Positions 1 to 7,591 of a stretch of 9,296 nt of DNA are shown here, piece by piece. Position 1 is the first letter of the stretch. Each line of letters starts with the position of its first letter. Both the position numbers and the translations under genes were made by a program. Under the pieces are notes generated by a model that saw only the letters and a list, made by a program, of their open reading frames with translations, had not been told where the DNA came from and searched no databases. This DNA is from Litoreibacter sp. (GTDB lineage: Bacteria; Pseudomonadota; Alphaproteobacteria; Rhodobacterales; Rhodobacteraceae): contig JABDPP010000352.1 in NCBI GenBank assembly GCA_013042765.1, positions 1 to 9,296 of the forward strand, in the 5' to 3' direction.

Positions 1-363
1 AAGTCCGGCAGTGCAATAGGTTTTGGGATCGTCGGCAACGACCCCACGTTTCTCTAGATAGGCGCTGGCCTTGCCCCGGACGCGGGCCTTGTCGGCATCA
101 CTGTCGAGATAGGCCTCGATCTCATCATGGGCGTAACCCAGTTTTCTGGCGCGGTTGTAGAGCCTGCGGGCGAACCCGTAGGCCCGGAAAAACTTGGGCG
201 AAATGGCAGCGCAGTTGTCGCGGATCGCGTCGCCGATCGCGACGATGACTAGTCCATTTTCGATGGTGGGATCTTCCTGCAGGGGCACACGCGCTGAGGC
301 ACCCGAAGCCGCCCCGGCGCTTACAGAGGCCATAACGCCTGCGGCCAGAAGGGCTGCACGCAC
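1..363 (-). CDS. DUF5333-family exported protein (partial, 3' end beyond window)
   Basis: This gene runs off the left edge of the window with 121 codons visible and no stop. The chosen start is GTG at 361-363, with a GAGG Shine-Dalgarno seven bases upstream; the first in-frame ATG (331-333) would cut into the signal peptide. Residues 1 to about 24 look like a signal peptide: a short basic start, an Ala/Leu/Val-rich core and an Ala-Ser-Ala cleavage site. The mature part is helical and charged, with two cysteines (about residues 51 and 117) that could pair in the periplasm. The layout (DxGLxxxAIxDxIRxxC near the N-terminus, an Ala-Tyr-Leu-x-x-Arg-Gly-Val stretch near the end) matches my memory of DUF5333 proteins found downstream of nuoF in Rhodobacterales. 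No biochemical function is known to me. It begins 54 bp after the lipoprotein gene and is probably in the nuo operon. Confidence 0.72.
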   Translation of the reverse strand, partial: MRAALLAAGVMASVSAGAASGASARVPLQEDPTIENGLVIVAIGDAIRDNCAAISPKFFRAYGFARRLYNRARKLGYAHDEIEAYLDSDADKARVRGKASAYLEKRGVVADDPKTYCTAGL

Positions 364-417
364 TGGCAGCCCTCGCCAATGCCGTTCAGCAGGATATGTC
401 CCCACGCACACCATCCC

Positions 418-756
418 CTACCTCGCCGCGCACCGGGCCGAGAACGTCAACGTATCTCCCGAGCGGCTGAACGCCCAGTCGTTGGTCGCCGGATCTATGG
501 CCCAATCCGCATCCGAAGATCCGTACTTGAAAAGGCAATATTTCGTCGCCTCGAACCGCACGCTTTCACGCACCGCGTCCACGCTCGCCGGCCCCGCCGA
601 TACCGAGATCTGCACGTCGCGCTTGTCCTCACCGGCCGACAGCTTCGCCTTGTAAGGCAGTTGGCCCTCCGTGCCGGCACGACTCCCCTCTTTTTGCCCA
701 AAAAGACCGCAGCCGGCGACGCCGAGCACCAGTAGAAGAGAGATGAACGCGCGCAC
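418..756 (-). CDS. Small predicted lipoprotein encoded between nuoF and the DUF5333 gene
   Basis: This is a 112-residue protein starting at GTG (754-756), four bases after the nuoF stop. A GGAG Shine-Dalgarno seven bases upstream overlaps the end of nuoF, which suggests coupled translation. The N-terminus is a lipoprotein signal peptide: Met-Arg, a hydrophobic run, and the lipobox Val-Ala-Gly-Cys with Cys16 as the predicted lipidation site. The mature domain has two further cysteines (Cys74, Cys109) that could form a disulfide in the periplasm, and a conserved-looking Glu-Ala-x-x-Tyr-Cys region. I do not recognise a named family. An envelope lipoprotein directly after the gene for a cytoplasmic NADH-binding subunit is unusual. 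Its role could be in assembly or stability of the membrane arm, but that is inference from position only. Confidence 0.75.
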   Translation of the reverse strand: MRAFISLLLVLGVAGCGLFGQKEGSRAGTEGQLPYKAKLSAGEDKRDVQISVSAGPASVDAVRESVRFEATKYCLFKYGSSDADWAIDPATNDWAFSRSGDTLTFSARCAAR

Positions 757-760
757 CGGG

Positions 761-2044
761 CTACTCCGCCGCCACCGGGACGCGTTTGTGTTTGATCCGG
801 TCTTCGATCTCGTCGCGGAAATGCCGGATCAGACCCTGAATTGGCCAGGCGGCCGCATCGCCGAGGGCACAGATCGTGTGGCCCTCGACCTGCTTGGTCA
901 CATCAAAGAGCATATCGATCTCTTCCACCTCGGCCTCGCCTGTAATAAGGCGTTCCATCACCCGCATCATCCAGCCGGTGCCTTCGCGGCATGGCGTGCA
1001 CTGGCCACAGCTTTCATGCTTGTAGAATCTCGACAGCCGCCAGATCGCCTTGATGATGTCGGTGGACTGATCCATCACTATCACCGCCGCAGTCCCAAGT
1101 CCGGACCCTTGTTCGCGCAGGTAATCGAAATCCATGATCGCTTCGCGCATATTCTCGCCGCGTATACAAGGCACCGAGGACCCGCCGGGGATCACCGCCT
1201 TGAGATTGTCCCAGCCGCCGCGGATGCCACCGCAATGCTTCTCGATCAACTCTTCGAAACTGATGCTCATAGCCTCTTCGACGACGCAAGGCTGGTTCAC
1301 ATGGCCCGAGATCGCGAAGAGTTTTGTGCCCGCGTTGTTCGGGCGGCCGAACCCGGCAAACCAGTCCGCGCCACGACGCAGGATCGTGGGGACCACGGCA
1401 ATGGATTCCACGTTGTTGACCGTGGTCGGGCAACCGTAGAGCCCCGCCCCCGCCGGGAAGGGCGGCTTCATCCGCGGCATGCCCTTCTTCCCCTCGAGGC
1501 TTTCGAGCAGCGCGGTTTCCTCACCGCAAATATAGGCGCCGGCGCCGTGATGCAGGTAAAGATCGAAGTCCCAGCCCGACTTGGCCGCGTTCGGCCCCAG
1601 GAGACCGGCTTCGTAGCACTCGTCGATGGCGTTCTGCAGCGCTTCCTTTTCGCGGATGTATTCGCCGCGGATATAGATGTAGCAGGCATGAGCCCCCATC
1701 GCGAAAGAGGCGATTAGGCATCCTTCTATCAGGGTATGCGGATCATGGCGCATGATCTCGCGGTCCTTGCAGGTCCCGGGCTCAGATTCGTCGGCATTGA
1801 CCACCAGATAGGCGGGCCGGCCATCGCTTTCCTTCGGCATGAAGGACCACTTAAGACCGGTTGGGAAACCCGCGCCGCCGCGACCGCGCAGACCGGATTC
1901 TTTCATGGTCTCGACGATCTTGTCGCGACCCTGCTGGATTAGCTTGGCCGTTCCATCCCAGTGGCCCCGCGCCTTCGCACCTTTCAGGCTACGGTCATGC
2001 ATCCCGTAAAGGTTGGTAAAGATCCGGTCTTTGTCTGCAAGCAT
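761..2044 (-). CDS. nuoF: NADH-quinone oxidoreductase subunit F (FMN/NADH-binding, 51 kDa)
   Basis: NuoF is the NADH dehydrogenase entry point of respiratory complex I. It binds NADH and FMN and passes electrons to cluster N3. At 427 residues it is full length. Visible motifs, in order, are the glycine-rich FMN loop [13 protein letters not shown] (residues 54-66), the ESEPGT segment (86-91), [14 protein letters not shown] (167-180), and the 4Fe-4S ligands Cys346, Cys349 and Cys352 (CGQCTPC), with Cys392 in HTICALGD as the fourth. The start is the ATG at 2042-2044, three bases after the DUF5337 stop. Like other proteobacterial NuoF proteins it works with NuoE and NuoG in the peripheral arm. 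In this operon nuoE and nuoF are separated by two accessory genes. No defects are seen. Confidence 0.98.
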   Translation of the reverse strand: MLADKDRIFTNLYGMHDRSLKGAKARGHWDGTAKLIQQGRDKIVETMKESGLRGRGGAGFPTGLKWSFMPKESDGRPAYLVVNADESEPGTCKDREIMRHDPHTLIEGCLIASFAMGAHACYIYIRGEYIREKEALQNAIDECYEAGLLGPNAAKSGWDFDLYLHHGAGAYICGEETALLESLEGKKGMPRMKPPFPAGAGLYGCPTTVNNVESIAVVPTILRRGADWFAGFGRPNNAGTKLFAISGHVNQPCVVEEAMSISFEELIEKHCGGIRGGWDNLKAVIPGGSSVPCIRGENMREAIMDFDYLREQGSGLGTAAVIVMDQSTDIIKAIWRLSRFYKHESCGQCTPCREGTGWMMRVMERLITGEAEVEEIDMLFDVTKQVEGHTICALGDAAAWPIQGLIRHFRDEIEDRIKHKRVPVAAE

Positions 2045-2047
2045 CGC

Positions 2048-2278
2048 TTAGCGCTCTCCATTGTTCTGACGTTGCCGCCAAACCCGAAATAATACGACCA
2101 GCGCCCAGATGAACGCTGCTCCCGCGGCCAGATCGAATAGAAAGGCAAAGCGCACCGGCCACCCCATCTGTCCGCCGACCCACTGAGCCCCCACCCAAAC
2201 GAACATTGTGACAAAGATCACAATCGCCGCCTGACGCGACTGTTTCACCAGCCGCAGGTCGTCAGGGGACTCAGTCAT
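2048..2278 (-). CDS. DUF5337-family small membrane protein
   Basis: This is a 76-residue protein starting at ATG 2276-2278, ten bases after the preceding gene's stop and ending three bases before nuoF. A short polar N-terminus (about 17 residues) is followed by two predicted membrane helices, roughly residues 18-36 and 43-65, and a basic tail containing Arg-Val-Trp-Arg-Gln-Arg. By the positive-inside rule both ends should be cytoplasmic. The sequence resembles DUF5337 proteins, which I recall as small two-helix proteins in the nuo operons of Rhodobacterales. A role as a supernumerary subunit or assembly helper of complex I fits the location but is unproven. The Shine-Dalgarno (GAGAG) is only moderate, so translation may depend on coupling to the gene upstream. 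Confidence 0.85.
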   Translation of the reverse strand: MTESPDDLRLVKQSRQAAIVIFVTMFVWVGAQWVGGQMGWPVRFAFLFDLAAGAAFIWALVVLFRVWRQRQNNGER

Positions 2279-2288
2279 TTTTCATCTC

Positions 2289-2936
2289 TCAGGTCCCCGC
2301 GCCTTCGGCAAGCGCCCTGGCCTGCGAGATCCAGTCATCACGCTCGATCCGGCCCTTGAACTTCAGGCGGCTGTCGACCCATGCGACTTCCTTTTCACCC
2401 CAAGCGGCAATCTGGTCAAAATGCCAAAATCCAAGCTCGTTGAGCGTTTTCTCAAGACCCGGCCCTACGCCCTTGATTTTCTTGAGATCGTCAGCGGTGC
2501 CCGTACGGGGCGCACTCAGGGTTTCCGGCTCGGATTCCTGTCCCGCCGATGCCGCAGGAGCCGGTTTGGTCGCTGCTTTGGCTGCCTTCTTGGCAGGCTT
2601 CTTTTCAGCTTTCTTTTCCGGTGCGGCAGCCGGCTTAGCCACAGGTGCCGCCGCAACAGCCGTGGGCGCCGCTGCCGCTACCGCTGCAGCCTTTGGTGCG
2701 GGCTGCGAAGAGGTTTCTGGATCGATTGAAACCGAGTTTGGCGCAGGCAAAGCGGAACACAGGGTCCAGCTCAGAAACGCGCCACAAACCACGAAGGCAA
2801 CGCCTCCAAAAAAGATTGCTCCAATTACGTTGAAACCCGCCAGAAACAGCAGCAACGCGGCAACAAGTGCACCCCCGAGCAACGCGACCAACCAGCATCC
2901 CGCTGCGCAAATCAATCCTCCGGAATTCTCATTCAT
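2289..2936 (-). CDS. Two-TM protein with Ala/Lys/Pro linker and C-terminal helix-hairpin-helix domain
   Basis: This 215-residue protein has three parts. Residues about 12-33 and 37-61 are membrane helices. Residues about 64-145 are a low-complexity linker rich in Ala, Pro and Lys, with repeated AKK/EKK units. Residues 149-212 are a compact helix-hairpin-helix module with a GVGPxLEKTLNELG core, a Trp-His-Phe-Asp-Gln segment and a [12 protein letters not shown] segment. The last module is 75% identical (48 of 64 residues by hand alignment) to the C-terminus of NuoE encoded next door. Such HhH modules bind DNA in some proteins but also act as protein-protein modules, so DNA binding should not be assumed. 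The start ATG (2934-2936) has a GGAGA upstream. Inference: a membrane-anchored partner of complex I, or a product of domain copying from nuoE. Confidence 0.85.
   Translation of the reverse strand: MNENSGGLICAAGCWLVALLGGALVAALLLFLAGFNVIGAIFFGGVAFVVCGAFLSWTLCSALPAPNSVSIDPETSSQPAPKAAAVAAAAPTAVAAAPVAKPAAAPEKKAEKKPAKKAAKAATKPAPAASAGQESEPETLSAPRTGTADDLKKIKGVGPGLEKTLNELGFWHFDQIAAWGEKEVAWVDSRLKFKGRIERDDWISQARALAEGAGT
2301..2492 (-). repeat. HhH-domain coding repeat, copy 1 (in the two-TM protein gene)
   Basis: This segment encodes residues 149-212 of the two-TM protein. It aligns without gaps to the segment encoding NuoE residues 287-350, with 48 of 64 amino acids identical. The longest shared run is [13 protein letters not shown]. 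The two copies are in direct orientation, about 700 bp apart. Confidence 0.9.
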
Positions 2937-2969
2937 TTTTGTCTCTCCCAGTCCTTACAAAACCTATTT

Positions 2970-2986
2970 CCACCCTTTCCGGGCGG
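2970..2986 (-). other. Small hairpin in the nuoE / HhH-protein intergenic gap
   Basis: On the minus strand CCGCCC-GGAAA-GGGTGG can fold into a six-pair stem (one G-U) with a five-base loop, just after the nuoE stop. No run of T follows, so it does not look like a complete terminator. It could pause polymerase, protect mRNA ends or set the ratio of the genes on either side. The evidence is structural only and the hairpin is short. Confidence 0.3.
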
Positions 2987-2993
2987 TTGAAAT

Positions 2994-4055
2994 TTAAGGC
3001 TTTTCACCTTTCGCAAGTTCTTTCGCCTGCTTGATCCAATCGTCGCGTTCGATACGACCCTTGAATTTCAGTCGGGCATCCACCCATTCGATATCCTTCT
3101 TCGTCCAGGCTGCGACCTGATCGAAATGCCATATGCCCATCTCGTTGAGCGTCTTTTCCAGCGCGGGGCCCACGCCCGAGATTGTCTTGAGATCATCCGC
3201 CCCCTCGCTGCGCGGCCCTTCAAGAAGGGCAGGTTCGGCCTCTTTCTTAGGTTTGGCTGCAGCCAGTTTTGCCGCCTTGGCCGTAGATTTCTTGGCGGGT
3301 TCTGCTTGTTGTGACGGGATGGCGGCGCTCGCCGGAGCACCAGTGACCTGATTGCCCCACGGCGCGAGCAGCGGCACCTCGGTGCCATCGATCCGCTTCA
3401 CCGTGTCGCCGATATCCACCGCGAGTTGCGCACTGGCGTTATACTGTGTCTTGCCGCTGTCATACTCGGTCAGGCTGGTCAGCCCCTTGAGCGGCTCGGA
3501 CGAATAGCGCCCGTTCTGCGGTCCCGGCACCGGAACGTTGCCCGCGGCCAGCTCGTCGATAATCTCGCCCAGACGTTTCGCGGTCAGGTCCTCGTAATAG
3601 TCCTTGCCGATCTGGGCCATGGGCGCGTTGGAGCACGAGCCGAGGCACTCGACCTCTTCCCAGCTGAACTTGCCATCGGCAGACAGCGCATGGGGCTTGT
3701 CGGCTATCCTTTCACGGCAGACCCCGATCAGGTCTTCGGCGCCACAGATCATGCAGGACAGGGTCCCGCAAACCTGAATATGGGCAACAGTTCCAACTGG
3801 TTGCAGCTGAAACATGAAGTAGAATGAAGCCACTTCAAGTGCCCGGATATGGGCCAGACTCAGCATATCAGCCACAGCTTCAATGGCAGGACGGGTCAGC
3901 CAACCCTCCTGCTCCTGCGCGCGCCACAAAAGTGGGATGATCGCGCTGGCCTGACGACCTTCCGGAAACTTGGTGATCTGCGCTTCCGCCCAAGCCTGGT
4001 TGGCGGGTGTGAAGGCAAAGCCCTCGGGTTGGTCAGGGTGTAGTCGGCGGAGCAT
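2994..4055 (-). CDS. nuoE: NADH-quinone oxidoreductase subunit E (2Fe-2S, 24 kDa) with C-terminal HhH extension
   Basis: NuoE carries the 2Fe-2S cluster N1a beside the FMN of NuoF. Its thioredoxin-like core is clear, with ligands Cys96 and Cys101 (CGTLSC) and Cys137 and Cys141 (CLGSC), followed by [16 protein letters not shown]. At 353 residues the protein is far longer than the roughly 160-240 residues of ordinary NuoE. After a region to about residue 235 comes an Ala/Lys-rich linker (about 240-280), then a helix-hairpin-helix module (287-350) with a [14 protein letters not shown] core. The same module ends the neighbouring membrane protein. The start ATG (4053-4055) directly follows the TAG of the upstream small gene (TAGATG), and the Shine-Dalgarno is weak, so re-initiation after that gene is likely. 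The core assignment is certain; the role of the extension is unknown to me. Confidence 0.97.
   Translation of the reverse strand: MLRRLHPDQPEGFAFTPANQAWAEAQITKFPEGRQASAIIPLLWRAQEQEGWLTRPAIEAVADMLSLAHIRALEVASFYFMFQLQPVGTVAHIQVCGTLSCMICGAEDLIGVCRERIADKPHALSADGKFSWEEVECLGSCSNAPMAQIGKDYYEDLTAKRLGEIIDELAAGNVPVPGPQNGRYSSEPLKGLTSLTEYDSGKTQYNASAQLAVDIGDTVKRIDGTEVPLLAPWGNQVTGAPASAAIPSQQAEPAKKSTAKAAKLAAAKPKKEAEPALLEGPRSEGADDLKTISGVGPALEKTLNEMGIWHFDQVAAWTKKDIEWVDARLKFKGRIERDDWIKQAKELAKGEKP
3006..3197 (-). repeat. HhH-domain coding repeat, copy 2 (C-terminus of NuoE)
   Basis: This segment encodes NuoE residues 287-350 and is the partner of the copy at 2301-2492. Both are preceded by Ala/Lys-rich linkers, so the similarity covers linker style as well as the folded module. 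Confidence 0.9.
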
Positions 4056-4289
4056 CTAAGTGTCTTTCTCAAGCGTGCCCTGTGTCAGGACAACTTCCCG
4101 GGCGTTGCGGCCCATACCGTGTGTAAAATCTGTCGCGAGCTCGTCGGTGAACCGATACGAGCGCAGGGCAGAACCCTTCTGGACAAGGATGAAATGGTGA
4201 TCCTTCTGGTTCTCGCTATCGACCGAATAGCCGACGACATTCCAGCCGGACGACAGTAACCCCTCAAGATATTCAGAGTTGGTGGTCAC
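4056..4289 (-). CDS. 77-residue orphan protein encoded between nuoD and nuoE
   Basis: The start is GTG at 4287-4289, overlapping the nuoD stop as GTGA, with a GGAG Shine-Dalgarno eight bases upstream inside nuoD. The stop TAG abuts the nuoE ATG. The frame stays open further upstream, but that part overlaps the conserved NuoD C-terminus, so the GTG is preferred. The protein is soluble, with no signal peptide, membrane helix or cysteine. It has an N-terminal helix (Ser-Glu-Tyr-Leu-Glu-Gly-Leu-Leu), a Gly-Trp-Asn-Val-Val-Gly-Tyr strand, and a His-His-Phe-Ile-Leu-Val-Gln-Lys strand. This alternation suggests a small alpha/beta domain. I do not recognise a family. Tight coupling on both sides argues that it is a real gene made alongside complex I subunits. 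Confidence 0.78.
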   Translation of the reverse strand: MTTNSEYLEGLLSSGWNVVGYSVDSENQKDHHFILVQKGSALRSYRFTDELATDFTHGMGRNAREVVLTQGTLEKDT

Positions 4290-5524
4290 CGGTCGATCTC
4301 CCCGAACACGACATCCATTGTGCCGATGATGGCCGAGACATCGGCCAGCTGGTGCCCCTTGCAGACGTAATCCATCGCCTGCAGGTGCAGGAAACCCGGT
4401 GCACGCAGCTTGGCGCGGTAGGGCTTGTTGGTGCCATCGGCCACCAGATAGACCCCGAACTCGCCCTTGGGCGCCTCGACCGCGGCGTATACCTCGCCCG
4501 CTGGGACGTGGAAGCCTTCGGTGTAAAGCTTGAAGTGGTGGATTAGCGCCTCCATCGAGGTCTTCATCTCGCCACGTGTCGGCGGGGTCATCTTGCCACG
4601 CGCCATGACATCGCCGGGGGTTTCGCGCAGCTTGGCAATCGCCTGCTTCATGATCGAGACGGACTGGCGCATCTCTTCCATGCGGACGAGGTAGCGGTCG
4701 TAGCAATCGCCGTTCTTGCCGACGGGGATCTGGAAGTCGAACTCATCGTAGCATTCATAGGGCTGCGACCGGCGCAGGTCCCAGGCGAGCCCCGAACCGC
4801 GCACCATCACGCCGGAAAAGCCCCAATCCTGGATATCCTGTTCTGTCACGATGCCGATATCCGCATTACGCTGCTTGAAGATCCGGTTATCCGTCAGAAG
4901 CCCGTCGATATCGTCCATTACCGCAGGGAAGCTTTCGCACCACGCCTCGATATCGTTGAGCAGATCATCCGGAAGATCCTGATGCACTCCGCCGGGACGG
5001 AAATAAGCAGCGTGCAGGCGAGCGCCGCAAGCCCGTTCGTAGAAAACCATCAGCTTCTCACGCTCTTCAAAACCCCAGAGCGGCGGCGTCAGAGCGCCGA
5101 CATCCATGGCCTGCGTCGTGACGTTGAGCAGGTGGCTGAGGATACGCCCGATCTCCGAATAGAGCACCCGGATCAGCGAGGCACGGCGCGGCACCTCGGT
5201 GCCTGTCAGCTTCTCGATCGCCAAGCACCAAGCGTGTTCCTGGTTCATAGGCGAGACGTAATCCAAACGGTCGAGATAAGGCAAGTTCTGCAGGTAGGTC
5301 CGGCTCTCCATCAGCTTCTCGGTGCCGCGGTGCAACAGGCCGATATGAGGGTCGCAACGCTCGACGATCTCCCCGTCCAACTCCAAGACAAGCCGCAGAA
5401 CGCCATGTGCCGCAGGGTGTTGCGGGCCGAAGTTAATGTTGAAATTGCGGATTTTCTGCTCACCGGACTGAGCGTCCCGAGAGCCGTCGTCATATGTGTT
5501 CGTGCGGATGTCGCCGTCCATCAT
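4286..5524 (-). CDS. nuoD: NADH-quinone oxidoreductase subunit D (49 kDa, quinone site)
   Basis: NuoD forms the ubiquinone-binding pocket of complex I with NuoB. It is full length at 412 residues. Motifs include [12 protein letters not shown] (residues 33-44), with His40 matching the quinone-site histidine and Tyr89 (RLDY) matching its tyrosine partner. Others are [12 protein letters not shown] (62-73), PMNQEHAW (92-99), [19 protein letters not shown] (167-185) and the C-terminal [14 protein letters not shown]. The start is the first ATG of an ATGATG pair (5522-5524): an AAGGAGG Shine-Dalgarno sits seven bases upstream, and the ATG overlaps the stop of the NTF2-like gene as ATGA. A longer reading to 5650 is open but would overlap that gene and adds residues not seen in the family. 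It overlaps the downstream small gene by four bases. Confidence 0.98.
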   Translation of the reverse strand: MMDGDIRTNTYDDGSRDAQSGEQKIRNFNINFGPQHPAAHGVLRLVLELDGEIVERCDPHIGLLHRGTEKLMESRTYLQNLPYLDRLDYVSPMNQEHAWCLAIEKLTGTEVPRRASLIRVLYSEIGRILSHLLNVTTQAMDVGALTPPLWGFEEREKLMVFYERACGARLHAAYFRPGGVHQDLPDDLLNDIEAWCESFPAVMDDIDGLLTDNRIFKQRNADIGIVTEQDIQDWGFSGVMVRGSGLAWDLRRSQPYECYDEFDFQIPVGKNGDCYDRYLVRMEEMRQSVSIMKQAIAKLRETPGDVMARGKMTPPTRGEMKTSMEALIHHFKLYTEGFHVPAGEVYAAVEAPKGEFGVYLVADGTNKPYRAKLRAPGFLHLQAMDYVCKGHQLADVSAIIGTMDVVFGEIDR

Positions 5525-5913
5525 TTCGCGGCCTCCTTCTCGTCCAAGTGGGCTGCGGTTCGGAAGACCTTCGTCAGGAGCTTCCAGTCGCCCCCTTCTT
5601 TCACGAAACCAAGATGATCCTCGTAGCGCAACGATTGCACGTCCACCCACAGGTGCACGCGCGCGATCACGCCGCCCGCCACGTCGATACAGAGTATCCC
5701 GTAAGAGGCCGCCTCGGCGGGGCCCCGTCCGCGCACCCGCTCAAGATAGGATGCCTTGTCCCAGAACGTGCTGCCATCGGCCTCGACCAGCGTCATCTGG
5801 AAGCGCTCGTGGCACATCTCCTCGAACACGTCCGCGCGCGCAAAGCACACAGCCTCACCGTACGCTACAGCCTGCTCCAGAATCTCCTGATATGCATCGC
5901 TGTGCCCGGTCAA
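5521..5913 (-). CDS. NTF2-like (SnoaL / lumazine-binding-2 type) protein between nuoC and nuoD
   Basis: This 130-residue soluble protein has the pattern of the NTF2-like superfamily. An N-terminal helical part (Tyr-Gln-Glu-Ile-Leu-Glu ... Phe-Ala-Arg-Ala-Asp) leads to Phe-x-Met-Thr and [11 protein letters not shown]. After these comes a curved sheet with alternating hydrophobics (Ile-Leu-Cys-Ile-Asp-Val-Ala, Ala-Arg-Val-His-Leu-Trp-Val) and a typical end, [15 protein letters not shown]. The start is TTG (5911-5913), overlapping the nuoC stop as TTGA, with a G-rich Shine-Dalgarno; no in-frame ATG occurs before residue 34. The stop overlaps nuoD's ATG. Family members are enzymes, small-ligand binders or pure protein-binding modules, so function cannot be read from the fold. 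Position suggests a complex I accessory or assembly role. Confidence 0.8.
   Translation of the reverse strand: MTGHSDAYQEILEQAVAYGEAVCFARADVFEEMCHERFQMTLVEADGSTFWDKASYLERVRGRGPAEAASYGILCIDVAGGVIARVHLWVDVQSLRYEDHLGFVKEGGDWKLLTKVFRTAAHLDEKEAAK
5532..5538 (-). promoter_or_regulatory. Shine-Dalgarno fixing the nuoD start
   Basis: AAGGAGG lies on the minus strand, seven bases before the ATG at 5522-5524 and inside the last codons of the NTF2-like gene. It supports the first ATG of the ATGATG pair over the upstream in-frame starts. Confidence 0.85.
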
Positions 5914-6521
5914 GCGGCACCCCCCTCTTTTTTCTCATCACCCGGAAGGATGTATTCAGCACCTTCCCACGGGCTCATGAAATCGAACTGGCGATATTCC
6001 TGGACCAGAGAGACCGGCTCGTAGACCACCCGCTTCTCCGCCTCGTCGAAGCGAACCTCGACATAGCCCGTGGTCGGGAAGTCCTTGCGCAGCGGATAGC
6101 CGCGGAAGCCGTAGTCGGTCAGCAGGCGACGCAGGTCGGGATGACCCGAGAACAGGATCCCGAACATGTCGAACACTTCCCGCTCGAACCAGTTGGCGGC
6201 GGGGAAAATCTCAGTGATCGAAGGAACGGTATCATCCTCACGGATTGCCATTTTCACACGGATCCGCTGGTTCTGATACATCGACAGATAATGGTAGACG
6301 ACATCGAAGCGCGCATCGCGTGCCGGATAGTCAACTGCCGTGATGTCGACGAGCGTCGTGAAGCGGCAATTGCGATCGGTCTTCAGGAATTCGGTGAAGG
6401 CCGACAGCGAGGCCGGGGCGATATTGACAGTCAGCTCGCCATTGGCGACCTGCGTGGACAACACACAATCGGGACGTTTCAACTCTATGTGCGTTCCGAG
6501 TTCTTCGAGCGCTTCACTCAT
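5910..6521 (-). CDS. nuoC: NADH-quinone oxidoreductase subunit C (30 kDa)
   Basis: NuoC is a peripheral-arm scaffold subunit that packs against NuoD and NuoB and holds no cofactor. The 203-residue protein has the family signature [12 protein letters not shown] (residues 111-122), followed by [25 protein letters not shown] and the C-terminal [21 protein letters not shown] region. The start ATG (6519-6521) lies 12 bases after the nuoB stop. A three-codon reading (ATG AAA CGA TGA) overlaps this start, but it is too small to call a gene. NuoC and NuoD are separate genes here, unlike the fused nuoCD of Escherichia coli, and an accessory gene lies between them. The stop overlaps the next start as TTGA. 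Confidence 0.98.
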   Translation of the reverse strand: MSEALEELGTHIELKRPDCVLSTQVANGELTVNIAPASLSAFTEFLKTDRNCRFTTLVDITAVDYPARDARFDVVYHYLSMYQNQRIRVKMAIREDDTVPSITEIFPAANWFEREVFDMFGILFSGHPDLRRLLTDYGFRGYPLRKDFPTTGYVEVRFDEAEKRVVYEPVSLVQEYRQFDFMSPWEGAEYILPGDEKKEGGAA

Positions 6522-6533
6522 CGTTTCATCGTC

Positions 6534-7423
<890 letters not shown>

Positions 7424-7429
7424 GTTTCT

Positions 7430-7435
7430 CTCCTT
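7430..7435 (-). promoter_or_regulatory. Shine-Dalgarno fixing the nuoA start
   Basis: AAGGAG on the minus strand, six bases before the GTG at 7421-7423, supports a GTG start for the first gene of the operon. Confidence 0.85.
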
Positions 7436-7457
7436 GGGTCGCACGACGATTGCGCGC

Positions 7458-7511
7458 GTTCTGTTGGCTGTGTGAATCTTTACGCCTGCCCCGCATGAGG
7501 GTCAACAGAAC
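7458..7511 (-). promoter_or_regulatory. Perfect 9-bp inverted repeat bracketing the nuo promoter (candidate operator)
   Basis: GTTCTGTTG at 7458-7466 and CAACAGAAC at 7503-7511 are exact inverted copies separated by 36 bp. One arm overlaps the predicted -35 element and the other lies at the predicted transcription start. The centres are 45 bp apart, about four helical turns. This could be a pair of half-sites for a regulator of the nuo operon. It may also be chance, since no known consensus is recognised. Confidence 0.4.
7477..7505 (-). promoter_or_regulatory. Predicted sigma70-type promoter of the nuo operon
   Basis: Reading the minus strand, TTGACC (7505 to 7500, five of six to the -35 consensus) is separated by exactly 17 bases from TAAAGA (7482 to 7477), a weaker -10. 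The start site should be near 7468-7470, giving a leader of about 45 bases before nuoA. It lies downstream of the ppk2 terminator, which suits an independent operon promoter. Confidence 0.55.
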
Positions 7512-7553
7512 CCGGCCCCACAAAACTGCGTAATTTGGAGGAAATGACATGAT

Positions 7554-7570
7554 CTGCGCACATCGCGCAG
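7554..7570 (-). other. Compact palindrome upstream of the nuo promoter
   Basis: CTGCGC-ACATC-GCGCAG is a perfect 6-bp inverted repeat with a 5-bp centre. It lies about 50 bp upstream of the predicted -35 and downstream of the ppk2 terminator. No T-run follows on either strand, so a protein-binding site is as likely as an RNA hairpin. Confidence 0.35.
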
Positions 7571-7591
7571 CATTGGCTTAACGCAGGCGCC

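Noticed and set aside
125..379. 84-codon minus-strand frame near the left edge
   Set aside because: It overlaps the exported DUF5333-type frame (1-363), which has a signal peptide, ribosome site and family-like sequence. This frame has an Arg-rich shadow translation.
671..1717. 348-codon open frame on the plus strand
   Set aside because: It is antisense to nuoF and the lipoprotein gene, has no family-like motifs and no plausible promoter, and its composition matches a mirrored high-GC coding frame.
2560..2720. Repetitive Ala/Lys/Pro coding stretch considered as a tandem DNA repeat
   Set aside because: The repeats are irregular at the base level and are explained by a low-complexity protein linker. 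No fixed unit length was seen.
4056..4706. 216-codon minus-strand reading for the gene between nuoD and nuoE
   Set aside because: The first two thirds overlap the conserved NuoD C-terminus in another frame. Only the part after the GTGA junction (from 4289) is free of nuoD and has a ribosome site.
5525..5650. 42-residue N-terminal extension of NuoD
   Set aside because: It would overlap the NTF2-like gene, whereas a strong AAGGAGG sits at the right distance before the ATG at 5522-5524, giving the usual 412-residue NuoD.
6516..6528. Three-codon reading ATG AAA CGA TGA overlapping the nuoC start as a possible leader peptide
   Set aside because: It is too short, sits between nuoB and nuoC within an operon, and lacks the features of an attenuator. 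Chance is the simplest explanation.
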